64,000 bases of DNA from Pontibacter aydingkolensis (GTDB taxonomy: Bacteria; Bacteroidota; Bacteroidia; Cytophagales; Hymenobacteraceae). This document shows positions 1-8,699 of this stretch, piece by piece; position 1 is the first letter of the stretch, and every line of letters starts with the position of its first letter. The stretch lies in assembly GCF_019443125.1 (NCBI RefSeq), contig NZ_JAHYXK010000017.1:29858-93857 (forward strand). Direction: 5' to 3'. The notes under the pieces are model-generated. The model did no database searches. It was given only the letters and a program-made list of their open reading frames with translations, and was not told the origin of the DNA. Position numbers and translations under genes: made by a program.

Positions 1-1478
1 AGCACCGGCTCCAGGTAATTCGTGAAAAGCGTAAAGTGGGCAAAGTTGTGCGGCAACTCTATAAAACCGCCGAATACAGAAAGTATGGCCAGTACGACCA
101 AAGGAAGCTTTATCCAGAATCCCGGCATGTGGCTGATGTACGTTTTCTCTTCCCCGAAAAAAGTGATGAACACCATCCGGAACGTATAAATAGAGGTAAC
201 AAAAGCTCCCAGTAAAGCTGCAATGTAAAGTATAATACTCCCGCGTTCTCCTGCCAACCCAAGCCACAGAATCTGGTCTTTACTATAAAATCCGGCGCTT
301 ATCAAAGGCACAGCAGCCAGCGAGGCAGAACCAATCAAAAAGGTCCAGAACACAATGGGCATTTTGTGGCGCAGGCCTCCCATCTTAAACATGTCGTGCT
401 CGTGGTGCAATGCCATGATTACTGCTCCGGCTCCAAGGAAGAGTAGGGCTTTAAAAAACGCATGGATCATGAAGTGGAACACCGCGGCTGACCAGGCACC
501 AACGCCCAAAGCCAGGAACATGTAGCCGATCTGGCTGATGGTGGAGTAGGCGAGTACCCGTTTCAGGTCGTTTTGCGTGAGGGCTGTAAAGCCAGCTATA
601 AGCAAGGTGGCAGCACCGATAAAAGCTACTACCATCTGGGCAGTAGGAGCCAGCTCGAACAGCACGTAGGTTCTGGATATTAAGTATACGCCAGCCGTAA
701 CCATGGTTGCTGCATGTATGAGCGCACTAACAGGAGAGGGGCCGGCCATGGCATCGGGTAGCCAGGTCTGCAAAGGCAACTGCGCCGATTTACCCACCGC
801 GCCACCTACCAGCAGCAGCGCCACCAGTACGGCAGTCTGTGAGCCAACCGACCAGGTTTGAGGTGCCTGCGTAAGAATTTCCTGAATATTTAATGTGCCA
901 AAATACTGGAAGAGCAGGAACAGGCCAATGGCCATAGCCGTATCGCCTACACGTGTGATGATGAAGGCCTTTCGGGCAGCATATCCATTGGCCGGCTCAC
1001 GGTACCAGAATCCGATCAACAGAAAACTGCACAATCCCACACCTTCCCAGCCTAAGTATAAAAGCACCAGGTTATCAGCCATCACCAATACCAGCATGGC
1101 ACAGACAAACAGGTTCATGCTTGCAAAGAAGCGTGAGTAATCGGCATCTTCGGCCATAAACTCGGCAGAGTATAAATGAATGAGAAAACCGACAAAGGTG
1201 ATCACGAAAATAAACACCATCGTAAGCGCATCCATATGGAAGCCTATACTTGGGTTAAAGCCTGCCACGTTAAACCATTGCCACACTTGTTGATCGTACA
1301 TGGCAACGCCATCTGATAAAAACTGCAGGCCTAAAAGTATGGTTAATAGTGCCGAGCCCCCCACACTGCCAGCACCTATTACTGGCACCAAAGCACGCGG
1401 CATTTTAAGTCCGAAAAGTATAAGCAGGGTTGCCCCAAGTAAGGGCAGGGCGGGAATAAGCCAGATCAGATTTTCCAT
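1..1478 (-). CDS. nuoL: NADH-quinone oxidoreductase subunit L (partial, 3' end outside window)
   Basis: Largest antiporter-like membrane subunit of complex I, one of the proton-pumping modules. The reading frame is open from the ATG at 1478 to the window edge, so about 492 N-terminal residues are visible and the C-terminus (lateral helix) is missing. The translation starts MENLIWLIPALPLLGA and has the family segments WEGVGLCSFLLIGFWY, LPLQTWLPDAMAGPSPVSAL and IHAATMVTAGVYL, with the conserved Lys/Glu/His charges in successive helices. It starts 3 bp after the nuoK stop, so it is translated with the operon. nuoM and nuoN are expected beyond the edge. Confidence 0.95.
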   Translation of the reverse strand, partial: MENLIWLIPALPLLGATLLILFGLKMPRALVPVIGAGSVGGSALLTILLGLQFLSDGVAMYDQQVWQWFNVAGFNPSIGFHMDALTMVFIFVITFVGFLIHLYSAEFMAEDADYSRFFASMNLFVCAMLVLVMADNLVLLYLGWEGVGLCSFLLIGFWYREPANGYAARKAFIITRVGDTAMAIGLFLLFQYFGTLNIQEILTQAPQTWSVGSQTAVLVALLLVGGAVGKSAQLPLQTWLPDAMAGPSPVSALIHAATMVTAGVYLISRTYVLFELAPTAQMVVAFIGAATLLIAGFTALTQNDLKRVLAYSTISQIGYMFLALGVGAWSAAVFHFMIHAFFKALLFLGAGAVIMALHHEHDMFKMGGLRHKMPIVFWTFLIGSASLAAVPLISAGFYSKDQILWLGLAGERGSIILYIAALLGAFVTSIYTFRMVFITFFGEEKTYISHMPGFWIKLPLVVLAILSVFGGFIELPHNFAHFTLFTNYLEPV

Positions 1479-1481
1479 AAT

Positions 1482-1790
1482 TTATCCTCTCATTCTACTT
1501 GCGGCATCGCTGTCCAAGGTTTTTAACTGGTGATACAACTGAAGTATAAGCGCCAGACCCACAGATACCTCTGCGGCTGCCATGGTAAGTATAAATATGA
1601 ACATGATCTGCCCATCGGGTTGGGCCCAGCGCATGCCTGCCACAATAAAGGCCAGGCCAGCAGCATTGAGCATGATCTCTACCGAGATGAGCATAAAGAT
1701 GATGTTGCGCCGGATGAGCACCCCAAATAAGCCAAGTATAAAAAGTATGGCCGCTAATAGCAGTCCGGCTTCCATGCTTACTCCGTTCAT
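1482..1790 (-). CDS. nuoK: NADH-quinone oxidoreductase subunit K
   Basis: Small three-helix membrane subunit of complex I (102 residues, normal for the family), homologous to the MrpC antiporter subunit. The conserved segment [17 protein letters not shown] carries the membrane glutamate used in proton transfer. The ATG overlaps the nuoJ stop in an ATGA arrangement, which supports this start over the internal Met6 and implies translational coupling. Confidence 0.95.
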   Translation of the reverse strand: MNGVSMEAGLLLAAILFILGLFGVLIRRNIIFMLISVEIMLNAAGLAFIVAGMRWAQPDGQIMFIFILTMAAAEVSVGLALILQLYHQLKTLDSDAASRMRG

Positions 1791-2317
1791 TGTGCTGCCT
1801 CCTTTTCCAGAAATCGGTGAATAACTTTTTTATTCTGACGGCCCAGATGATAAGCTCCTACGATACCAGCCATGAGCAGCATGCCACACAACTGGACTCC
1901 CAGCATATAAGGCCCAAATAACGCGATACCAACCAGCCGTGCATCTACAGCCACAACGGCAGTTTGCTGAAATTCAGCAGCCGTGAATATGTACACCAAC
2001 TCAGCCAGCAGCACCGCTGAAAGTATAGCCGGCCCTATCCAGATGCGGGGCTTCAGCCATTCTTCCTCTGTTTTTACTGATTCTGCATTCAGGTTCAGCA
2101 TCATGATCACGAAGATGATAAGCACCACAATGGCTCCGGCGTAAATAATGATCTCGAGGGCAGCCATGAAGGGAGCCCCTAGTGTGAAGAACACCACCGC
2201 AATTGCCAGAAAAGACACCACTAAGTATAACAGTGCGTGTATCATGTTGTACCTGGTGATAACCATGACGGTGGAAAGTATGGCAACAGCTGCCGCGATG
2301 TAAAATGTCAGTTCCAT
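1787..2317 (-). CDS. nuoJ: NADH-quinone oxidoreductase subunit J
   Basis: Membrane subunit of complex I, 176 residues with five hydrophobic helices. The segment [20 protein letters not shown] matches the conserved helix with the pi-bulge that controls coupling between quinone reduction and proton pumping. It lies 4 bp after nuoI and overlaps nuoK by 4 bp, as expected for an operon. The C-terminal tail is basic ([18 protein letters not shown]) and faces the cytoplasm by analogy with the family. Confidence 0.95.
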   Translation of the reverse strand: MELTFYIAAAVAILSTVMVITRYNMIHALLYLVVSFLAIAVVFFTLGAPFMAALEIIIYAGAIVVLIIFVIMMLNLNAESVKTEEEWLKPRIWIGPAILSAVLLAELVYIFTAAEFQQTAVVAVDARLVGIALFGPYMLGVQLCGMLLMAGIVGAYHLGRQNKKVIHRFLEKEAAQ

Positions 2318-2321
2318 GGCC

Positions 2322-2837
2322 TTATGGTAATAAGCTTTTGATATCTACCGGAGGAGTTTCGTTCTCTGCCTCTCCTTTGTCTTTGCCGCCGATGGCCATA
2401 CCGGCCACCTTGTAGTAGTTGTAGCCGTGGTACTTGCCCTCTCCGTTTATGAGCAGATCATCTTTCTCGTACACCAGGTTCTGGCGGTTGTATTCTCCCA
2501 TCTCAAAATCTGGTATAAGTTGTATGGCATAAGTAGGGCAGGCCTCTTCGCAGAAGCCGCAGAAAATGCAGCGCGAAAAGTTTATTTGGAAAAACTCCGG
2601 ATAGCGCCTGCCGGTTGGATCTTCGGTGGCTTGCAGTGCAATGCAATCTACGGGGCAGGCTGCAGCGCACAGGTTACAGGCCACGCAGCGTTCGCCGCCG
2701 TCGGGGTCGCGGGTAAGTACAATGCGGCCACGCCAACGGGGAGGCAGGTAGTTTTTCTCTTCAGGGTAAAGTACGGTGTCACGCTTATGGAAAGCATGTA
2801 AAAACGTGAGCCACATGGTACGCAGTAAACTAAACAT
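2322..2837 (-). CDS. nuoI: NADH-quinone oxidoreductase subunit I (2x 4Fe-4S)
   Basis: Peripheral iron-sulfur subunit that passes electrons from NuoG toward NuoB through clusters N6a and N6b. Two ferredoxin-type motifs are visible, [15 protein letters not shown] (about residues 51-65) and [12 protein letters not shown] (about 90-101). Length is 171 residues, normal for the family. The N-terminal amphipathic stretch [16 protein letters not shown] fits membrane attachment. A 164-bp gap with a dispersed repeat separates it from nuoH upstream. Confidence 0.96.
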   Translation of the reverse strand: MFSLLRTMWLTFLHAFHKRDTVLYPEEKNYLPPRWRGRIVLTRDPDGGERCVACNLCAAACPVDCIALQATEDPTGRRYPEFFQINFSRCIFCGFCEEACPTYAIQLIPDFEMGEYNRQNLVYEKDDLLINGEGKYHGYNYYKVAGMAIGGKDKGEAENETPPVDIKSLLP

Positions 2838-2882
2838 ATTCCTGCTCCTTTCTTAAAGTGTATTTTATGCTATATTTCTTAC

Positions 2883-2963
2883 TGTCATTTCGAATGGAAT
2901 GAGAAATCTGAATACTTTTACAGAACAAAATAATCCAGATTTATCCCGAAGGTCGAAATGACA
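2883..2963. repeat. Intergenic inverted repeat, TGTCATTTCGA family
   Basis: TGTCATTTCGA at 2883-2893 is matched by its reverse complement at 2953-2963, bounding an 81-bp element in the nuoH-nuoI gap. Inside are TGAGAAATCT, ACAGAA and CCAGAT, which recur in the same order in the element at 31367-31470. It has no coding capacity. Confidence 0.7.
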
Positions 2964-2967
2964 ATTG

Positions 2968-3000
2968 TTATTCACTCATTCACTCACCCATTCATTCAAA
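2968..3000. repeat. Degenerate TGAA/TGAG tetranucleotide repeat after nuoH
   Basis: The plus strand reads as repeats of TTCA/CTCA (TTCACTCATTCACTCACC...) directly 3' of the nuoH stop. A similar tract sits 3' of nuoCD at 8661-8686. Function unknown. Confidence 0.5.
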
Positions 3001-3001
3001 A

Positions 3002-3964
3002 TCATTCTCCCAGCCACAACAACACTCCACCTGTAACCACCAGATTTAGCAGTGTTAAGGGTAACAGTATCTTCCAGCCGTACTCCATTAACTGGTCGTA
3101 GCGGGGGCGTGGAAGCGAGGCACGGAGAAGTATAAACACGCTGATAAACGCAAAGACCTTAAGTATAAACCAGACAATAGGCGGCAGTAAATCAGGGCCC
3201 AGCCAACCTCCAAAGTATAACAGCACCACCATGCAGGAGATAAGCGTAATGCCCATGTACTCTCCAATAAAGAAGATACCGAACTTCATACCCGAATACT
3301 CCGAGTGGAAACCGGCACTCAGTTCACTTTCCGCTTCAGGAATATCAAAGGGTAGGCGGTGCGTTTCGGCTATACCGGCGATAAAGAAGATTACAAAGCC
3401 CAGCAATTGCGGAATAAAGAACCACAATCCGCGTTGCGCCTCCACAATCTCTGTTAGGTTAAAAGAGCCGCTCATCAGCACCACACCCATCAACGACAAA
3501 CCCATGAAAACTTCGTAAGAAATCATCTGTGCCGCGCCGCGCATGGCACCCAACAAACTATACTTGTTATTGGATGCCCAGCCTCCAAGTATGATACTGT
3601 AAGCACCCATCGACGACATAGCCAAGAAAAACAACAGACCAATGTTGAGGTCTGCCACTACAATGCCGGGGGCAAAAGGTACTACCGCGAAAGCCATCAG
3701 CACAGAGGCCATCACAATAGCCGGGGCAATGATAAACACTGGCTTATCGGCAAAAGGCGGAATCCAGTCTTCTTTAAAAAACAGCTTCAGCGAGTCGGCC
3801 AGCACGATAAACAACCCGAAAGGCCCGGCGCGGTTAGGGCCGTAGCGGTCCTGCCAGAGGGCCAGCATGCGCCGTTCCACCCAGATGAGCCCTGCTGCCA
3901 CATTAAGCAGCGCAAACAGCACACCGCCGATGATCAGGAGATAGGTTGAGGTTGCTTCTTCCAT
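3002..3964 (-). CDS. nuoH: NADH-quinone oxidoreductase subunit H
   Basis: Membrane subunit that forms much of the quinone-binding channel and links the peripheral arm to the proton-pumping arm. Family segments seen include WVERRMLALWQDRYGPNRAGP, LLGAMRGAAQMISYE, AETHRLPFDIPEAESELSAG and SLPRPRYDQLM. The start is uncertain. The reading frame also opens at an ATG at 3991 (329 residues). I prefer Met10 at 3964 (320 residues, MEEATSTYLLIIGG) because CAGGGAAA lies just upstream and the overlap with the end of nuoG falls from 58 to 31 bp. Confidence 0.93.
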   Translation of the reverse strand: MEEATSTYLLIIGGVLFALLNVAAGLIWVERRMLALWQDRYGPNRAGPFGLFIVLADSLKLFFKEDWIPPFADKPVFIIAPAIVMASVLMAFAVVPFAPGIVVADLNIGLLFFLAMSSMGAYSIILGGWASNNKYSLLGAMRGAAQMISYEVFMGLSLMGVVLMSGSFNLTEIVEAQRGLWFFIPQLLGFVIFFIAGIAETHRLPFDIPEAESELSAGFHSEYSGMKFGIFFIGEYMGITLISCMVVLLYFGGWLGPDLLPPIVWFILKVFAFISVFILLRASLPRPRYDQLMEYGWKILLPLTLLNLVVTGGVLLWLGE

Positions 3965-6693
3965 GATATTTCCCTGTTTAAAATACCCCATGCCGGTAAC
4001 GCCGCAAAAGGCAAACCTGGCAAGCCAATTGGTAATCCTGCTGCTCCACGCGCTATAAACGAACCCGTTTTTACAGGCAACTGGTAAACTTGTTCTTCAA
4101 TTTTAAAGGCTAAGGTATCGCCTTCTGCCAGATTCATTTCCTGTGCATCGTGGCTGTTGAGCATCACGTATGGTTCCGGCGATTTTTCCAGTATACCTTT
4201 GGTGTGGACACTTAACTCTTCTGTTCCGAAAGTATGGTAAAGCGGTACCAGGAACAGGTGCCTGTCGAGTGGCTGGAAATGTTCCGGGGCTTCATTGAAA
4301 TGTGTACTTCTGCTTTGGAGTGTAGGCTTGATGAGTCTTGCTCCCGGATCGCCGCCTCGTAATGGTCCGCCTACCTCCAGTTGATACTTATTAATGGCCT
4401 GCACCGAGTTCCACCCCGGCGACCAGTAAAATGGTATGATGGAGGATGGGGCCTGTCCGCGGTAACCTTCCATAGTAAAGCTTAGCGCTGAGTCCGGGTC
4501 TTCGGCAGGTTTTGGCTCACTCACGTTGTTAACCGCGTTCATGGCGGTGCGTCCGCTAAAGCGATGGGTGGCGCGGGGTATTTTCTGGCCTGCAATCCGG
4601 AATTCTGCAGGTGGCGTTATACTTTCTATACCTATCAGATTAGGATGAGCAACTACCATGGCAGGAAGCAAATCGTCGAAATGTTCCCATCCGCGCATGT
4701 GCTGGTGTTGTACCTGGTCGCCAAGCTGTATGAGCCAGCGCCAGCTTTCCTGCATATCTTCTGTAGTAGGGTATACCTGGTAAAAGCGTTGTGCCCGGCC
4801 TTCGTTGTTCACTAATGTTCCGTCAGATTCAGCATAAGTGCCAGCAGCAAATAGCACGTCTGCCCGTTCTGTTGTTTTGTTGTGCAGCGAGTCCAGCACG
4901 ATCACATGCTTACACTTGTCGAAGAACTTGTTTACCTGTGCGGCGCTTGCTCTGCGGTAAAGGTCATTTTCCAGGATGATCACTGTATCTGCGTAACCAT
5001 TACCAATAGCATCGAAGGCAGACTCCAACCTGTGACCTCCCAGCATATCTAGCCCAATGCTGTTGCATTCAGGGGCAGTAAGCATGATACCGACATCTTT
5101 GCCTTTGGCCTTAAGCGCATTGCCAATGTTAGCAGCCGCTTTTATTATACTTTCGCGTCCGCCATGGGTGCCGGAAATAACTGCTGGTTTTTGTGCAGAT
5201 AAAAGAGTATCGGCAATTTGCTTTGCCAGCCGTTGTGTTTGTTCGCTTACATCGTGCACTGTAATCTCTTCACCGGCAATAATGCTTGCAACTATAAAAC
5301 CGAGCCGGGCAATCTCGGCGGGTGTTGCATTAAAGGTTTCAGTGGCAATCTCATCAAGTTTCGTAGGTTGGAAAGAGGCGATAAACAGCGGTCCTTTTTT
5401 GTCCTGAATCAGTTCACGCACAGCCGCGTCCTGCCACATGGGAAAACCTGCTTTGGGTACATCTTCCAGCATGGGTTGCTGCCTGACAGATTGCCTTACA
5501 GCCAGGTCGAGCATAGGGGCAGTATTGGTCAGGTCTTCACCAAGTATAAACACGGCATCGCAACGCTCCACTTCTTTCAGCGAAAGTATGTGAGCCTCTG
5601 TTTGCTGCAAAACTTCCAGGTTAAACTCTACCAGGTCGTGGTCCGGCTCTGAAACACCCTGGTAAAAATGCTCGTCGCCAACCAGTGTCTTTAAAGCAAA
5701 GTTAGATTCCATAGAGGCACGCGGTGAACCAATGCCGATTACCCTGCCATTACGGATCATTTTTGCTGCTTCTTCCAGGGCTATACTTTTGCTTGTCGAC
5801 TCAGGCAGTTTACTTCTTACCAACGGCTTGCGCACACGGCTGGCGCTGTTTACAAACTCATATCCAAAGCGGCCACGGTCGCAGAGGAAGTAACCGTTTA
5901 CTTCGCCGTTAAACCTCGTGGTGATGTTGCGCAGCGTGCCGTAGCGTTCGCCGGCAATGGTGTTGCAACCGAGGCTGCAGTGCTGGCAAACAGAAGGTGC
6001 TGTGGTAAGGTCCCATTTACGGGTATAGTGCTCTTTCAGCGTTTTGTCGGTGAATACGCCGGTTGGGCATACTTCTGCCAGGTTGCCGCTGAACTCGCTT
6101 TCCAGCATGCCGTCTTCGTGACGCCCAAAGTATAAATGGTTGTGTGCGGCAAATACATCCAGGTCTTTTCCGCCGGCATAGTCTTTATAGTAGCGCACGC
6201 AGCGGTAGCACTGTATGCAGCGGTTCATCTCGTGGTTCAGGAACGGACCCAAGTACTGGTTACGGTAGGTGCGCTTCTCAAACGTATACTTTCGGTAGTT
6301 GTGTCCGGTCATCACAGTCATGTCCTGCAGGTGGCAGGAGCCGCCCTCGTCGCACACGGCACAGTCGTGGGGGTGGTTGGTCATGAGCCAGCCTATGATG
6401 TTGCTCCTGAAATCCTTTGCCTGCGGGTTTTGGATGGAAAGCCGCAGGCCATCGCGCACCGGCTCCATGCACGACATGATCAACCTGCCAACTGTATCGT
6501 TTTCGTCTTTAAATACTTTTACTGCGCATTGGCGGCAGGCACCTACTGAGCCCATAGCCGGATGCCAGCAAAAGTATGGCAGGTCTTCGCCAAGGCTCAG
6601 ACATGCCTCCAACAGGTTTTTGCCTGGCTTTACCTCAAACGGCTGGCCGTCTATGAATATGGTTACCTTTGGTGCTACTTCTTCCATGGACAT
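3934..6693 (-). CDS. nuoG: NADH-quinone oxidoreductase subunit G
   Basis: Largest peripheral-arm subunit of complex I (919 residues). The N-terminal 2Fe-2S domain shows C42 and C53-x2-C56 (CWHPAMGSVGACRQCAVKV). It is followed by the His-Cys cluster region (HPHDCAVCDEGGSCHLQD), a 4Fe-4S pair (CIQCYRCVRYYKD), CQHCSLGC, and a long molybdopterin-oxidoreductase-like body with a C-terminal MopB-type domain. It overlaps nuoF by 19 bp and runs into nuoH by 31-58 bp, so translation of the three is probably coupled. A second ATG (Met3, 6687) is an alternative start. Confidence 0.95.
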   Translation of the reverse strand: MSMEEVAPKVTIFIDGQPFEVKPGKNLLEACLSLGEDLPYFCWHPAMGSVGACRQCAVKVFKDENDTVGRLIMSCMEPVRDGLRLSIQNPQAKDFRSNIIGWLMTNHPHDCAVCDEGGSCHLQDMTVMTGHNYRKYTFEKRTYRNQYLGPFLNHEMNRCIQCYRCVRYYKDYAGGKDLDVFAAHNHLYFGRHEDGMLESEFSGNLAEVCPTGVFTDKTLKEHYTRKWDLTTAPSVCQHCSLGCNTIAGERYGTLRNITTRFNGEVNGYFLCDRGRFGYEFVNSASRVRKPLVRSKLPESTSKSIALEEAAKMIRNGRVIGIGSPRASMESNFALKTLVGDEHFYQGVSEPDHDLVEFNLEVLQQTEAHILSLKEVERCDAVFILGEDLTNTAPMLDLAVRQSVRQQPMLEDVPKAGFPMWQDAAVRELIQDKKGPLFIASFQPTKLDEIATETFNATPAEIARLGFIVASIIAGEEITVHDVSEQTQRLAKQIADTLLSAQKPAVISGTHGGRESIIKAAANIGNALKAKGKDVGIMLTAPECNSIGLDMLGGHRLESAFDAIGNGYADTVIILENDLYRRASAAQVNKFFDKCKHVIVLDSLHNKTTERADVLFAAGTYAESDGTLVNNEGRAQRFYQVYPTTEDMQESWRWLIQLGDQVQHQHMRGWEHFDDLLPAMVVAHPNLIGIESITPPAEFRIAGQKIPRATHRFSGRTAMNAVNNVSEPKPAEDPDSALSFTMEGYRGQAPSSIIPFYWSPGWNSVQAINKYQLEVGGPLRGGDPGARLIKPTLQSRSTHFNEAPEHFQPLDRHLFLVPLYHTFGTEELSVHTKGILEKSPEPYVMLNSHDAQEMNLAEGDTLAFKIEEQVYQLPVKTGSFIARGAAGLPIGLPGLPFAALPAWGILNREISWKKQPQPIS

Positions 6694-7955
6694 CTTTTTT
6701 CTGTGATATGCCGTTCAAAATCAGCTCTGAAATATTTGAGGGCGCTTTGCAGAGGCTCCATTGCGCCAGGTGCCAGGGCACAAAAAGTGTTGCCAGGCCC
6801 TAAAAACTGTGTATGAAAGTCAAGGATATTTAAGTGTTCCGGTTTACCTTCGCCGCGCTCCATGGCCAGTAAGATCTTCTCAACCCACGGCAGGCCTTCC
6901 CGGCATGGCGTACAGAAACCACACGATTCCTGCGCAAAGAAATGCTGCAGGTTAAGCACAAACCCAACCGGACAGGTTTTATCATCCAGAATGATCATGG
7001 TGCCGGTACCCATACGGCTGCCTGCCTTGGCTACAGACGCATAATCCATCTTCACATCCAGGTGCTCCTCTACCATAAAGTCTGTGGAGGCCCCGCCAGG
7101 TAAAAGACCTCTGAACTTAAGTCCGTCTTTCATACCGCCGGCGTAGTCTTCAAGCAACTCCCGCACCGTTACGCCCATAGGTAATTCCCAAACGCCAGGC
7201 TTTTTTACCCTGCCGCTGATGCCGTATATCTTGGTGCCGGCATCTTCGGAGTTGCTTATACTTTTAAACCACTCGGCGCCTTTGTTTACGATATGCGGCA
7301 GGCAGCAAAGGGTTTCTACATTGTTCACGATAGTTGGCCGGCCATACAAACCACTTACCTGCGGGAAAGGAGGTTTAGCTCTGGGGTTGGCACGTTTACC
7401 TTCCAGTGCATTCAGTAGAGCCGTTTCTTCGCCGCACATGTAGCGGCCTACGCCGGTATGCAGGTGCATGTCCAAAGTATAACCGGTACCCAAGATGTTT
7501 TCTCCGAGATAGCCGGCATCGTAGGCTTCCTGTATGGCTTTAGTAATTTCGTGGGCTGCCAGTTTGTAAGCCCAGCGCAGGAATACGTAAGAAATGTTTG
7601 CCTGTATGGCGTAAGACGCTACAATCATACCCTCGATCAACTGGTGCGGGTTGCCCTCTAGCAGCAGCCTGTCTTTAAAGGTGCCCGGCTCCATTTCATC
7701 GGCGTTGGCTACCAGGTATTTCGGGCCCGGTACATCCATCGGCACAAAGCTCCACTTCACGCCTGTACCAAAACCTGCTCCGCCACGCCCTTTCAGGTTA
7801 GAAGCTTTTACCAGCTCAGTTACTTCTGAGGGTGTCATCTGCTTCAGCACTTTTCTGACAGACTCATAGCCACCCACACGCTCATACTCTTTTAAGCTGA
7901 GAGGTTGCCTGTCTGCTACGATATGTTGGGTCAAGGGCGTTTCCATGGTAGCCAT
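6675..7955 (-). CDS. nuoF: NADH-quinone oxidoreductase subunit F (NADH/FMN)
   Basis: NADH-oxidising flavoprotein subunit of complex I (426 residues). Visible are the NADH/FMN glycine-rich segment LKGRGGAGFGTGVKWSF (about residues 54-70), GVGRYMCGEETALLNALEGK in the FMN site, and the N3 4Fe-4S ligands ESCGFCTPCREG near the C-terminus. It starts 3 bp after the nuoE stop and overlaps nuoG by 19 bp. Confidence 0.96.
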   Translation of the reverse strand: MATMETPLTQHIVADRQPLSLKEYERVGGYESVRKVLKQMTPSEVTELVKASNLKGRGGAGFGTGVKWSFVPMDVPGPKYLVANADEMEPGTFKDRLLLEGNPHQLIEGMIVASYAIQANISYVFLRWAYKLAAHEITKAIQEAYDAGYLGENILGTGYTLDMHLHTGVGRYMCGEETALLNALEGKRANPRAKPPFPQVSGLYGRPTIVNNVETLCCLPHIVNKGAEWFKSISNSEDAGTKIYGISGRVKKPGVWELPMGVTVRELLEDYAGGMKDGLKFRGLLPGGASTDFMVEEHLDVKMDYASVAKAGSRMGTGTMIILDDKTCPVGFVLNLQHFFAQESCGFCTPCREGLPWVEKILLAMERGEGKPEHLNILDFHTQFLGPGNTFCALAPGAMEPLQSALKYFRADFERHITEKRCPWKK

Positions 7956-7958
7956 ATT

Positions 7959-8429
7959 TTAGGCGTATTTGTTTAGTATTTCGTCCAGCTGGTTCGGTTC
8001 CAGATCTTTGTACAGGTCGTTGTCTATCATCAGGGCAGGAGCGTGATCGCAGCAGCCAAGGCAAACATTTGGTAGCATGGTAAAACGGCCGTCTGGTGTG
8101 GTTTGACCATACTGTATGCCGAGTTTAGCTGTGAGGTATTCGCGGATGTTCTCATAGCCAACAACCCAGCAACTGATGCTGTCGCAAACCAAAATTACGT
8201 GCCTGCCCACGGGTTGCCTGAAAATAAGGTTATAGAATGTAGCCACGCTATCAAGCTCCGCCGGAGACATATCCATTAGGTCTGCCACTGCTTTTATACT
8301 TTCATCCGACACCCAGCCACGGTGCTGCTGCACCACTTTTAATGCTTCGATGCAGGCTGCTTTTTTTACAGGCACAAGGGAGATCTCATGCTCGATCTTC
8401 TCTATTTCTTCGGCTGTTAGGTTTTCCAT
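7959..8429 (-). CDS. nuoE: NADH-quinone oxidoreductase subunit E (2Fe-2S)
   Basis: Thioredoxin-fold 2Fe-2S subunit (cluster N1a) partnering NuoF. The four ligands are in the usual spacing: CDSISC (C-x4-C) and, about 40 residues later, CLGCC (C-x3-C). Length is 156 residues. A 270-bp gap separates it from nuoCD upstream, the largest gap inside this operon. Confidence 0.95.
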   Translation of the reverse strand: MENLTAEEIEKIEHEISLVPVKKAACIEALKVVQQHRGWVSDESIKAVADLMDMSPAELDSVATFYNLIFRQPVGRHVILVCDSISCWVVGYENIREYLTAKLGIQYGQTTPDGRFTMLPNVCLGCCDHAPALMIDNDLYKDLEPNQLDEILNKYA

Positions 8430-8660
8430 TCCAGTAGGCGTTATAAATTCTTCGATTCAGTTAATCTTGCCTGCTTCGGATTGTATCCGTAGCTTTTTGA
8501 TTCTAGCAGCTGCCTCCGCTTTTGCGGATTATAAAACCGCGGCTATTATACTTTCGGATTGCAACCCCGAAAGAGCAGAGGGGTGGGTGTTGGTAGTAGG
8601 TAGTATATTTTGGTGGTACAAGTGGCGACGTACTTAAATACATGCGCCGCTTTGTACTAT

Positions 8661-8686
8661 TTTATTCACTCATCCACTCATTCAAA
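8661..8686. repeat. Degenerate TGAA/TGAG tetranucleotide repeat after nuoCD
   Basis: A TTCACTCATCCACTCATTCA tract lies just downstream (minus strand) of the nuoCD stop. It closely resembles the tract after nuoH at 2968-3000 and is shorter. Confidence 0.45.
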
Positions 8687-8699
8687 ACTCACACATTGC

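Noticed and set aside
6136..6549. Long plus-strand frames antisense to nuoG, nuoF and other nuo genes
   Set aside because: They lie fully opposite well-conserved complex I genes and are mirror products of GC-biased third codon positions.
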